Part shown: piece after piece, positions 26,694 to 35,473 of the stretch
Position numbering within the stretch: the stretch's first letter is position 1
Layout of the letters: every line of letters starts with the position of its first letter
From: Saprospirales bacterium
GTDB lineage: Bacteria; Bacteroidota; Bacteroidia; Chitinophagales; JADIYW01
Length of the DNA: 64,000 bases
Direction of reading: 5' to 3'
Assembly: GCA_016711605.1 (NCBI GenBank)
Contig: JADJSS010000046.1
Location: 1 to 64,000 of the forward strand
Made by a program: the position numbers and the translations under genes
Notes under the pieces: generated by a model
Told to the model about the DNA's origin: nothing
What the model saw: only the letters and a program-made list of their open reading frames with translations
Databases searched by the model: none

Positions 26694-26701
26694 AACATTA
26701 A

Positions 26702-27943
26702 TTATTTTCTAAAAATGGAAACTGGATCAACGTTTGCAGCTTTGCGTGCTGGAATGAAACCTGCTAAAAAAGTGACACCGAAACCAAACGCTACACCTTT
26801 AATGAAATTGCTGAGTTTAAAATAAATTGGAAAATAACCAATGTCGCCGCCAACATAATAACTTTGTAAACTGGCAACCATAACAGAAGCGAACAACACA
26901 CCAAAAACAATACCAATTAAACCAATAATTAATGCTTGAGAAACGAAAATAGTGACTACATCAAATCCATTAAAGCCAATAGCTTTTAAGATGGCGATGT
27001 CGTTTATTTTCTGCATGACCGTCATGTTTAAGATATTATAAATTCCAAAACCTGCCACTAAAAGAATAGAAATGGAAACAAAGCGAATAATGATAGCACG
27101 CATTTTTGTTGCAGCCATATAGGTTTCATTGGCAGTTTCCCAATCTTCTGCTTTGTAGTTAGTTAATTGCGCCAAATTAACTGCATACGCTTTTGCTTTC
27201 GTGTAATCTTTTATATTGACATTTATATCCGTAATGTAAGAAGCATTTTTTTTCAATAGTTGTTGTGCAAATGCAATATTGATGTATGCAGTAGTTTTAT
27301 CGACTACTGAATTATTTGTTTGAAAAACACCAATTACTTTCATCACTTTTGTCATTCCAATAGATGAAGTAATACTGATGTTGTCGCCTTCTTTTACATT
27401 CATTTTTGATGCCACACCAGCACCTAACAAAATACCATTGATGTTGTTTTTCAGATTGTTGACGTTACCTTCCACTACATACGATTCCATATTAAACATT
27501 TGATTGGCTTCTTCTGGAAGAATTCCAATTGCTCGACCACTTATTTGTGTTTTGGCATTGTTATAAAAAACACCAACTGTTAATTGTGGTGTAACAAATG
27601 CAACATCTGATTGATTTTTTAAAAGTTGAATTACTTGTTTAGGATTAATAATAGTGTTGTTAGCAGGCACCACTTTTGGATTGATGATAACTGGAATATT
27701 TTGAGAAATTTGATGGTCGATTGGTTTTGAAATTTCATCGTCTTTATATATTCGAATGTGTGGAATAGATTTAAAAAATGCTTCTGATGATGATTTATCA
27801 AAACCAGCCAACATAGAATTCATAAAGATAAAAACAGCAATACCTAATGTAACACCTAAAGCCGCAACCATCGTTAAGCGTTTATTGCTAACAATGTATG
27901 TGTAAGCAACTTCTGTGTTAATTGGATATTTTTTTTTAGACAT
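26702..27943 (-). CDS. MacB/FtsX-type ABC permease
   Basis: A 413-residue permease: a first transmembrane helix (LTMVAALGVTLGIAVFIFMNSML), a large periplasmic domain (about 45-285), then three C-terminal helices (IIIRFVSISILLVAGFGIYNIL, VTIFVSQALIIGLIGIVFGVLFASVM and GVAFGFGVTFLAGFIPARKAANVDPVSIFRK), as in FtsX/MacB proteins. The closing AxxDPxxxxR motif is characteristic. Its start codon shares a base with the stop of the adaptor gene, implying translational coupling. The substrate is unknown. Confidence 0.92.
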   Translation of the reverse strand: MSKKKYPINTEVAYTYIVSNKRLTMVAALGVTLGIAVFIFMNSMLAGFDKSSSEAFFKSIPHIRIYKDDEISKPIDHQISQNIPVIINPKVVPANNTIINPKQVIQLLKNQSDVAFVTPQLTVGVFYNNAKTQISGRAIGILPEEANQMFNMESYVVEGNVNNLKNNINGILLGAGVASKMNVKEGDNISITSSIGMTKVMKVIGVFQTNNSVVDKTTAYINIAFAQQLLKKNASYITDINVNIKDYTKAKAYAVNLAQLTNYKAEDWETANETYMAATKMRAIIIRFVSISILLVAGFGIYNILNMTVMQKINDIAILKAIGFNGFDVVTIFVSQALIIGLIGIVFGVLFASVMVASLQSYYVGGDIGYFPIYFKLSNFIKGVAFGFGVTFLAGFIPARKAANVDPVSIFRK

Positions 27944-29043
27944 TATTTTTTAGGTTTTACTGGAATTAAAATATCATTTTCTGATAATCCGTTTAAAATT
28001 TCTACATATTCAGTAGATACAATTCCAGTTTCAACAGTTTTTAAATCTTTTGCATCTTTTAGTTGAACTTTATTTCCAAACGACAAATAATTCCTTGGAA
28101 TCAGTAAGGCATTCTTCTTCTCGCCTATTAAAATATTTGCTTCTAATTGTGTGCCGTTTACTGTAAAATCTGGCTTCTCAACAAACTGTACTTTTACAAT
28201 AAATGATTGAGATGGTTCATCAAAAACAGGTAATATTTCGCTAATTATTGCCGAATATTTTTTTGATTTCTGCGTATTTAATTGAATCGTTACGGTTTGT
28301 CCAACTTTTATTTTGTCGATAGCACTTTCATCTACATTTAATTTTGCATACAATAAATTTTCGTTCGCAATAATTGCAATGACATCACCACGACGCACAT
28401 AATCACCGACTTGTTTTACTTTTTTATATACTTTTCCAGCAGAAACAATTTTTACAATATTATTTTCCTGATTCACCACATTTGATTTTACTGCATTTGC
28501 CTGTGTAATATATTGTTGTTGATTTTGTTGTTGAACAGATTTGTATTGTTGCTGTAATGCAGCTAAATTCGCTTTAGAAGTTTTAGTGCTCAATTGCATT
28601 TTTTCTAACTCTACTTTTGTAACACTGCTTTGATTGTACAATTCCTGGTATCGTTTTTCCTGAATTACATCCTGGCTTAGTTTTTCTTTGGCAGCTTCGA
28701 TGTTTGCATTAATTTGTTGCAGCAATGGTGCATTATCAGTAGTGTTGTATTTTGTAATTTTTAATTGTTCTGTTGCGTTGTTTGTGTTGATAATATTTTG
28801 CTTATTATCTATAGTTGCTACAATTTGATTGATAGAAACATTGGTACCTTCTACCAAATTTAGTTTGATAATATTGCCATCCGTTTGTGCGGTTAAATTG
28901 TATTTGTTATCAGATTCTAAACTTCCTGATGCAAATACAATTTCAGAAATATCTTTCCGAACTGGTTTTACTTCGTCGCTTGTTTCATTTTTACAAGCTG
29001 TAAAAAATAGAGCGATGAATAAAATGATAGTATCTAATTTCAT
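27943..29043 (-). CDS. MacA-like periplasmic adaptor lipoprotein
   Basis: A 366-residue membrane fusion protein. The N-terminus MKLDTIILFIALFFTACKNE carries a lipobox (FTAC), so it is predicted to be lipid-anchored. A lipoyl half (GNIIKLNLVEGTNVSINQIVATIDNKQ), an alpha-hairpin (about 100-190, with VTKVELEKMQLSTKTSKANL), the second lipoyl half (SAGKVYKKVKQVGDYVRRGDVIAII) and a beta-barrel follow. It pairs with the MacB-type permease immediately downstream, overlapping it by one base, and would connect to the TolC-like channel encoded upstream. Confidence 0.92.
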   Translation of the reverse strand: MKLDTIILFIALFFTACKNETSDEVKPVRKDISEIVFASGSLESDNKYNLTAQTDGNIIKLNLVEGTNVSINQIVATIDNKQNIINTNNATEQLKITKYNTTDNAPLLQQINANIEAAKEKLSQDVIQEKRYQELYNQSSVTKVELEKMQLSTKTSKANLAALQQQYKSVQQQNQQQYITQANAVKSNVVNQENNIVKIVSAGKVYKKVKQVGDYVRRGDVIAIIANENLLYAKLNVDESAIDKIKVGQTVTIQLNTQKSKKYSAIISEILPVFDEPSQSFIVKVQFVEKPDFTVNGTQLEANILIGEKKNALLIPRNYLSFGNKVQLKDAKDLKTVETGIVSTEYVEILNGLSENDILIPVKPKK

Positions 29044-29085
29044 GTTTTTTATTTTATGGTTTATTTAACTAACCAAAACTTCCAA

Positions 29086-30405
29086 TTATTTAATGGTTCC
29101 TAAACTTCTTTGTAGTTTATAATTTGCAATGGCAGCATCTGCTTGTGCGTTTAATAAATTAGTTTGCGCTTGCAATAATAATTGATCGGCTTCTAACACA
29201 TCCGTTAATAAGGCAACTTGCGCACCAAATCGATTATCTAAAATTCGTTTGTTTTCTGTTGCTTGGTCGATTGCTTTTTGTGCCAATTCAATTTTCAGTA
29301 ATGCCACTTTTAAGGTTTCATAAGCTGCATTTACTTCCATAGAAATACCGTCTTTTATTTGTTGTGTTGCTTGAGTTAATTGTGCTTTCTGGTTTTTTGC
29401 ATCATTCACCACTGCACGTGCAGTATACAATTGCATGATGTTCCAATTGAAACTTACACCAACGTCCCAAGTTGCTTTAAACTTTGCTTCTTGTGGAAAA
29501 ATACGTTGATTCGGATTGTTATAATAACCATTTCCTAAAGCACTAATGGTAGGCATATATGCACTTTTAGATGCTTTAATCTGATAGTCTGCAGCTTTGC
29601 TTCTGTACTCTTGCGCTTTTAATTCGGCTCTTCCAGCATAAGATGATGACACCAAAGATTGTAAAGTTTCATTTGCATCATTTACCACTTCTGGATTGAG
29701 CACTTCAATTTTAGTATCAAAATTTAAACCTAATAATATACACATATTGAAGTTGGCAATATTAATGGCGCTTTCTATATCAGCTTTAGATACTTGCAAA
29801 TTTGTTTTTTGTAACTCAGCGCGCATCACATCATTATTAAGTGCCAAACCAGCATTTTTAAATTTAGCAATATCATTGACACGCACTTGTGTTTGAGCAA
29901 TATTGGAATCTAAAACTGATTTGGTTTGCTGTAATTTATACAGATTAAAATAATTTTGAAGCACTGTCAGTTTGATATCTTGTTGATCTTTTTCAGTATC
30001 TAAATTAGTAGCTAATTTTTGTTGTTTGATTGCTTTTAACGTATTCCAGTTTTTTAAACCTTGAAAAATAGGTTGTTGTAAGGAAACTCGGTTGTTGTAT
30101 TGATTGAGTATTTGAGGATTTAAAGTAAAGGTTTGTCCACTGAATGGAATTTGAAATGGTTCAATATTATTACTCAATCTGGTATAACTTGAATTAATGT
30201 TTACAGCAGGCAACATTGCATTTTGAGTTTGTTTTTTCTTAATATCCAAGGATTGCATTTTTAAGCTATCCAGTTGTAATTGTTTGCTGTTTTGAGTGGC
30301 TAATTGAAATGCTTCTGATAGAGATAATTTCAATGTTTCTTGTGCTTGTATGGTTTGCAAACATAAAATTGTAAGAAGAATAATTACTATTTTTTGCGTA
30401 TTCAT
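29086..30405 (-). CDS. TolC-family outer-membrane efflux channel
   Basis: A 439-residue outer-membrane factor: signal peptide MNTQKIVIILLTILCLQTIQAQ, then two structural repeats of TolC type with LSLSEAFQLATQNSKQLQLD and FKATWDVGVSFNWNIMQL, and long helices rich in Ala/Gln (VNDAKNQKAQLTQATQQIKDGI). It forms a trimeric periplasm-spanning channel. As the only channel gene in the operon it probably serves both the ABC and the MFS pump. It is the first structural gene after tetR. Confidence 0.92.
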   Translation of the reverse strand: MNTQKIVIILLTILCLQTIQAQETLKLSLSEAFQLATQNSKQLQLDSLKMQSLDIKKKQTQNAMLPAVNINSSYTRLSNNIEPFQIPFSGQTFTLNPQILNQYNNRVSLQQPIFQGLKNWNTLKAIKQQKLATNLDTEKDQQDIKLTVLQNYFNLYKLQQTKSVLDSNIAQTQVRVNDIAKFKNAGLALNNDVMRAELQKTNLQVSKADIESAINIANFNMCILLGLNFDTKIEVLNPEVVNDANETLQSLVSSSYAGRAELKAQEYRSKAADYQIKASKSAYMPTISALGNGYYNNPNQRIFPQEAKFKATWDVGVSFNWNIMQLYTARAVVNDAKNQKAQLTQATQQIKDGISMEVNAAYETLKVALLKIELAQKAIDQATENKRILDNRFGAQVALLTDVLEADQLLLQAQTNLLNAQADAAIANYKLQRSLGTIK

Positions 30406-30429
30406 TTTTATAGATTATGTGTATGTATT

Positions 30430-31056
30430 TTATAATTTTATCTCTAAGTGAGTAACCAATAATTCTTTTAAATGTTTTTTTAGTCTTTTCTTGTATTTAT
30501 CATCATAAACTTTTTCTGGATCATCAATTTTCAAAACTCTACAAGCAATTGAGCAAGAAGTAGTATATGTTTTCACAACACCGATGATAGTCATCACCGT
30601 TAATTCAACATCTACTTTTTTAAATTCTTTGTGTTTGATACCATTTTCAATAACATCTTGAATAACAGAAAAATTTTGGTGTAATCGATTGGTAATTAAT
30701 TCAGCCATACCTGTACGCTGATTCATTGCCATTTCTCTAAATATGATATTTTGAAAATCTCTACGTTCAAAAAATTTATTAATAAACATATCTACAATGG
30801 CAAATAGTTTATTTGTATAAGTTTCATGTTGTTCAATATACTTGATAATCATTTCCGAAGAAATTAATTTACGATTCACTACTTCTTCATATAATTTTTC
30901 TTTAGAACCAAAATAGTAGGATACCATCGCGATATTAATTTCCGCAGCTTTAGAAATTTCACGAATACTGATGGCTTCAAAACCTTTTTCAGAAAACAGT
31001 TTTTCAGCAACATCTAAAATGTCGTCGCGTTTATCTTGCGTTTTACTATCTACCAT
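30430..31056 (-). CDS. TetR-family repressor of the efflux operon
   Basis: A 208-residue regulator. The N-terminal helix-turn-helix reads KRDDILDVAEKLFSEKGFEAISIREISKAAEINIAMVSYYFGSKEKLYEEVVNR, the classic TetR DNA-binding domain (about 9-58). The C-terminal ligand domain is divergent. It leads the efflux operon, 24 bp before tolC, and two identical 20-bp operator-like sites lie directly in front of its start codon, so autorepression of the whole operon is likely. The inducing compound cannot be inferred. Confidence 0.93.
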   Translation of the reverse strand: MVDSKTQDKRDDILDVAEKLFSEKGFEAISIREISKAAEINIAMVSYYFGSKEKLYEEVVNRKLISSEMIIKYIEQHETYTNKLFAIVDMFINKFFERRDFQNIIFREMAMNQRTGMAELITNRLHQNFSVIQDVIENGIKHKEFKKVDVELTVMTIIGVVKTYTTSCSIACRVLKIDDPEKVYDDKYKKRLKKHLKELLVTHLEIKL

Positions 31057-31057
31057 C

Positions 31058-31077
31058 TTAATTAAACGTTTGTTTAG
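31058..31077. promoter_or_regulatory. TetR operator-like site 1
   Basis: TTAATTAAACGTTTGTTTAG, one base upstream of the tetR start codon. It contains the inverted repeat TTAAAC-GTTTAA typical of TetR-family operators (half-site TAAAC). Binding here would block translation initiation or early transcription of the operon. Confidence 0.75.
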
Positions 31078-31093
31078 TTTTTGTGTTGCAAAT

Positions 31094-31113
31094 TTAATTA
31101 AACGTTTGTTTAA
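31094..31113. promoter_or_regulatory. TetR operator-like site 2
   Basis: TTAATTAAACGTTTGTTTAA, identical to site 1 over 19 of 20 bases and 36 bp from it. The sequence AAATTTAATTAAACG... extends the match. The spacing of about 3.4 helical turns and the repetition argue for two TetR dimers controlling the promoter. Confidence 0.75.
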
Positions 31114-31231
31114 TTTGCAAGTTAAATTATTGTAAACAGGTTCAATTTGATTTACATCAACTCATTTAAATAGCATTTACATAAAATAGCAATTAAAATA
31201 CGATGACTATATTTGCATTTCAATATTTTAT

Positions 31232-31582
31232 ATGTCAAGAGAAACAGAAATAAAATTTAAAATAAAATTAGACGATCAAAATTTACCTGAAAAAATCACT
31301 TGGACGGCAACCGATGGACCGCAAGGTGATGGTGATGAATGCAAAAGCATTATGATTGGTATGTGGGACGGCAACGAAAAAAACACCATGCGTTTTGATT
31401 TGTGGACGAAAGATATGCAAGTGGACGAAATGCATACGCACTTTTTTCAGTTGTTATTAAGTTTAGGTGACACCTACAATCGTGCAACACAAAATCCATT
31501 TGTGCAGGAAGACATCAAACAATTCTGCATGGATTTGGCTGATAAAACCAGAAATTGGGAAGAAGGAAAAGAAATTAAATAA
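31232..31582 (+). CDS. gldC: gliding motility protein GldC
   Basis: A 116-residue protein matching GldC end to end: MSRETEIKFKIKLDDQNLPEKITWTATDGP, ECKSIMIGMWDGNEKNTMRFDLWTKDMQVDEMHTHFFQLL and QEDIKQFCMDLADKTRNWEEG. GldC is a small cytosolic accessory of Bacteroidota gliding and type IX secretion, not required in all species. It is divergent from tetR and alone here; other gld genes are not in the window. The T9SS cargo genes at 42-47 kb agree with an active system. Confidence 0.93.
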   Translation: MSRETEIKFKIKLDDQNLPEKITWTATDGPQGDGDECKSIMIGMWDGNEKNTMRFDLWTKDMQVDEMHTHFFQLLLSLGDTYNRATQNPFVQEDIKQFCMDLADKTRNWEEGKEIK

Positions 31583-31659
31583 TAAAATAATGAAGTAATA
31601 AAATAATCTATCGTTTGTAATTATTTAATTATTTCATTTCTAAATTACTACATTCAAAA

Positions 31660-33575
31660 ATGTTACAAGCAACTAACTTATCTATCATATTCGGCAGTCG
31701 TATTTTGTTCGACAATGTTACTTTTACTATTCAACCAAGAGATAGAATTGGATTGGTTGGAAGAAATGGTGTCGGAAAATCTACTTTATTAAAAGCAATT
31801 AATGGTGAAATTTCTGCACAAGAAGGCAATATTTCTAAACCAGGTGGTTATACAATTGGTTTTTTGAAACAAGAAATTCGCGATCAAAACGAACCAACAG
31901 TTTGGCTAGAAGCACAAACTGCTTTTAAAGAAATCAATATTTTACAAGAAGAACTTGATAAAATTCAACACCAATTAGAAACGCGTACAGATTACGAAAC
32001 GGATGACTATATGAATTTATCACAATTATTTTGTGATATCAATGACAGATTAGTTCATTTAGATATTGATGATAAAGACAAAAAAACTGAACTCGTTTTA
32101 TTAGGTTTAGGTTATCAGCGCGAAGATTTTGAAAAAGCACCTTCTACGTTTTCTGGTGGCTGGGCAATGCGTTTAGAACTTTCTAAATTATTATTACAAA
32201 ATCCAGATTTATTAATGCTCGATGAGCCAACGAATCACTTGGATATTGAATCGATTATTTGGTTAGAAGAATTTTTTCAAAAATATGAAGGTGCCATTAT
32301 TTTGGTTTCGCATGATAAAACTTTCTTGGATAATGTTTGTAATAAAACGATTGAATTAGAACTTGGTAAAATGTATGAATACAAAGCCAACTATTCTAAA
32401 TATTGTATTTTAAAAGAAGAGCGCCGTGAAAAACAATTAGCGACTTTTGAAAATCAACAAGATCAGATAAAACAAATTGAACGAAATATTGAACGATTTA
32501 AAGCAAAAGCAAGTAAAGCAAAATTTGCACAAAGTTTAGTAAAGAAGTTAGATAAAATGGATATTGTTGAAGTAGAACAAGATGATGTTCGTTCGATGCG
32601 TTTTCAATTTCCGATGAGTCAGCAAAGTGGAAAGGTAGTAGTAACTGCAAAAAACTTAGCCAAAAATTATGGAGAAAAACAAGTTTTTCATGATGTGAAT
32701 TTAGAAATTGAACGTGGTGATAAAGTTGCATTCATTGGTAAAAACGGAATGGGAAAAACGACGATGGCAAAAATTATTGCAAAAGAATTAGATGCAACTT
32801 CTGGTGATTTAACCATTGGACATAATGTTAGTACTGCATTTTTTGCGCAACATCACGCAGAACATTTACCAAAAGAATTGACCATTTTGCAATACATGGA
32901 AGACACGGCTCCGAATGAAGTGCGTGCGCAAGTGCGCAATATTTTAGGTTCGTTTATGTTTTCTGGCGATGATGCTACGAAGAAGATTTCGGTGTTAAGT
33001 GGTGGTGAGCGCGCTCGTGTTTGTTTGGCGCATTTGTTATTAAATCCAAGCAATGTATTGATTTTGGATGAACCAACGAATCACTTGGATTTGCGTGCAA
33101 AAGATGTATTAAAAGATGCCATTTCAAAATATCCAGGAACGGTGATTGTAGTTTCGCATGATAGAGATTTTTTAGTTGGATTAACAGAAAAAACATTTGA
33201 ATTTAAAGATGGCGTAGTAAAAGAACACGTTGGTGATGTAAATGCATTCTTTGAAGAAAGACGCGTTGCCAATTTTAGAGAAGTTGAGTTAAGTCCGCAA
33301 AATAGTCAACAGTCAATAGTCAATGGTCAACAGAAAAAAGTGACAACTGCACCAATAAACAAAGTTGATGATAAAGAAGCAAAACAATTAAAAATCAGAT
33401 TTCTAAAATTGAAGAAGAAATTGGCATCAAAGAATTTGATATCAAGAAACTAGAAGAAAAAATAGAAGCACTTTCTGAAGATGGAAAATACGATGAACAA
33501 GTAGTTTTACAACTTGGAACAGAAAAAAAAGCATTAGAAAAACTAATGCAAGATTGGGAAAATCTGCAATGCTAA
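31660..33575 (+). CDS. ABC-F family ATPase, one late frameshift
   Basis: A soluble twin-ABC protein of about 638 residues. First domain: Walker A GRNGVGKST, signature FSGGWAMRLELSKLL, Walker B LLMLDEPTNHLD. The linker EKQLATFENQQDQIKQIERNIERFKAKASKA is the P-site tRNA interaction motif. Second domain: GKNGMGKTT, LSGGERARVCLAHLL, LILDEPTNHLD. The frame shifts near 33390; the C-terminal coiled coil continues KIEEEIGIKEFDIKKLEEKIEALSED and ends WENLQC with TAA at 33573. ABC-F proteins act on the ribosome in translation or antibiotic protection. It ends before a clear terminator. Confidence 0.9.
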
Positions 33576-33600
33576 AAATATACTGAAATTAAAGAAAAAA

Positions 33601-33629
33601 TGTCAACCAGCAGGTTGGCATTTTTTTTT
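33601..33629 (+). terminator. terminator after the ABC-F gene
   Basis: Stem TGTCAACC with GGTTGGCA (8 bp, one wobble), loop AGCA, followed by nine T residues. It lies 26 bp after the ABC-F stop. The GGTTGGCA stem also occurs in the terminators at 39.7 and 40.65 kb. Confidence 0.85.
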
Positions 33630-33698
33630 ATTATTACGTGTTCTATGGTATGTAAAATGCTGAAATTTTGGTTTACTTTTAACTATTAAAAAACAACG

Positions 33699-34559
33699 AT
33701 GAAAAAAACTATCTTTTTAACTATCCTATTTTTGAGTATTTTCTTTCTTCCAACAATTTCTAAAGCAGCCGAAACTGTTGACATTACATTTAAATTTAAA
33801 GCAACAAACACTAAAGAAGGATTCGACCATCTTTCAAAATTAGTAGTGTATTGTGATAATAAAAAAATTGGCGAAAGTGAGAAAAAGTTACAATCAAAAT
33901 CAAACTCAATAACGGTAAAAGTGCCAACTGGAAATCATACATTGAAAGCAGTTTTAAATGCAATAAATGATGCTGGAAATTGGGAAGAACGTACTATTGC
34001 AAATGATTATAGTTTGGATTTTGTTTATGAAAAAAAAGATAATTGGAAAACAAACAAAACCATCAATCTAACTTTTGATATTGCTGAAGAAGAAGTATAT
34101 ATTGATGAAAAAAATAACAATACAACTTCAACTACAACTACAAACACAGAATTTACAAAAGGAACTAATTACACTGCAACACTAAAAAAAATAAACGATT
34201 TCCTAAAGACATTTGACGACGGTTATTATGGTTATTTAGAAATTAAAAATGGTGTGTTGTATGATCGATATAAGTCTGGAAAGTATAGTAAAATCAGCAT
34301 GTCTGACTTTTCAACTGTAACAGAAGAGTCTTCCAAAAAAGTGGTAATAAATTGTAAGAATGGAAAAGAATGTGTGTATTCTACTTACACAGATTCCTAT
34401 CATACAACTTTATCTTTTTCACAAACTGACGAATTTAATACATCTAAACTTATTGGTTATTTTTATGAATTAAAAGATGCCTATAATGGAACTGGTTCTG
34501 ATTCAGAAAGCATAAAAAACAATAGAGACAAAGCTGCAAATGCACGAAAAGCAAAATAG
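33699..34559 (+). CDS. secreted hypothetical protein
   Basis: A 286-residue protein with a clear signal peptide (MKKTIFLTILFLSIFFLPTISKAAE). An N-terminal beta-rich domain (about 27-125) contains a PEGA-like strand pattern ITVKVPTGNHTLKAVL. A Thr/Asn-rich linker (NNNTTSTTTTNTE) leads to a C-terminal domain with KKINDFLKTFDDGYYGYLEIKNGVLYDRYKSGKYSK. No lipobox, enzyme motif or T9SS domain is visible. Probably periplasmic. The family is not recognised. Confidence 0.7.
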   Translation: MKKTIFLTILFLSIFFLPTISKAAETVDITFKFKATNTKEGFDHLSKLVVYCDNKKIGESEKKLQSKSNSITVKVPTGNHTLKAVLNAINDAGNWEERTIANDYSLDFVYEKKDNWKTNKTINLTFDIAEEEVYIDEKNNNTTSTTTTNTEFTKGTNYTATLKKINDFLKTFDDGYYGYLEIKNGVLYDRYKSGKYSKISMSDFSTVTEESSKKVVINCKNGKECVYSTYTDSYHTTLSFSQTDEFNTSKLIGYFYELKDAYNGTGSDSESIKNNRDKAANARKAK

Positions 34560-34596
34560 TACACAGATTTAGTTTATTTATGACATATGTCTAATA

Positions 34597-35301
34597 CTAA
34601 ACTAAGTCAAACAAATTGTTTACACCAATATTTCTTTCAACCGTAAAACCTTCACCATAATCAGCATTTATGGATCTACCAAATTCTTTGGCTCTTCCTA
34701 AAATAAAATCTAAAAAATCTGGCTTAGAAATTGGTGTCTGCGGTTCTGTAGAATTAGCATCATAAAATTGTGATTTAAATGCTTTTATTGCTTCCAATTT
34801 TTTCAAATCAAATCCAGTAATATCAACAATAACATCTGGTTTCACATAATTATCTTGTATATAACGATATATAGTTTTGGCGCGCCAAGCTGGTTGCTCA
34901 TCTTCTATTTTCATCAAACCACTTAAAAAATTTGCTCTTGAAATTAAATCTCCAGCGCGTTTGTGATCTGGATGTCTGTCTGAACTTGCATTTGATAAAA
35001 TTATTTCTGGTTTGTATTTTCTAATAATCGAAACAACTTTTAATAAATGTGATTCATCAATTTCAAAAAATCCATCTCGAAAACCTAAATTTTCACGCAC
35101 ATGAATACCTAAAATTTCTGATGCAACTTTTGATTCTTCAGCACGAATTGCTGCAGAACCACGTGTGCCTAATTCACCTTTGGTTAAATCCACAATTCCA
35201 ACTTTGTAACCTAAACTTATGTGTTTCAAAACAGTGCCACTACAAGCCAATTCTACATCATCTGGATGCGCTGCAAATACTAAGATGTCGAGTTTATTCA
35301 T
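34597..35301 (-). CDS. bshB1: bacillithiol biosynthesis deacetylase BshB1
   Basis: A 234-residue LmbE-like zinc deacetylase. The metal site motif AAHPDDVELACSGT (11-24) and RHPDHKRAG are present, along with KGELGTRGSAAIRAEE and ENLGFRDGFFE, both diagnostic of BshB1. It removes the acetyl group from GlcNAc-malate to give GlcN-malate, the second step of bacillithiol synthesis. bshA and bshC are not in this window. The YtxJ-like bacilliredoxin at 1.6-2.0 kb would use the product. Confidence 0.93.
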   Translation of the reverse strand: MNKLDILVFAAHPDDVELACSGTVLKHISLGYKVGIVDLTKGELGTRGSAAIRAEESKVASEILGIHVRENLGFRDGFFEIDESHLLKVVSIIRKYKPEIILSNASSDRHPDHKRAGDLISRANFLSGLMKIEDEQPAWRAKTIYRYIQDNYVKPDVIVDITGFDLKKLEAIKAFKSQFYDANSTEPQTPISKPDFLDFILGRAKEFGRSINADYGEGFTVERNIGVNNLFDLV

Positions 35302-35318
35302 AACACAAAGATAAATGA

Positions 35319-35473
35319 TTTAACACATAGGCACATAGAATATTCTATAAAAATCACAGATTTTCTATGTCTTTTCTATTTTTATTTTACAGAAATATTT
35401 TAAAAATTCAGAAAGAAAAACAGAGAAAAGAATAAATTCTTTTATAGCAAAAACTATGTTCCTATGTGTTAAA
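35319..35473. repeat. 155-bp element with ~20-bp inverted ends
   Basis: The left end TTTAACACATAGGCACATAG (35319-35338) and the right end CTATGTTCCTATGTGTTAAA (35454-35473) are inverted copies with one mismatch. The interior is A/T-rich with AGAATATTCT and no reading frame. The right end overlaps the stop of the gene at 35469. The size and organisation resemble a small REP doublet or MITE. Confidence 0.65.
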
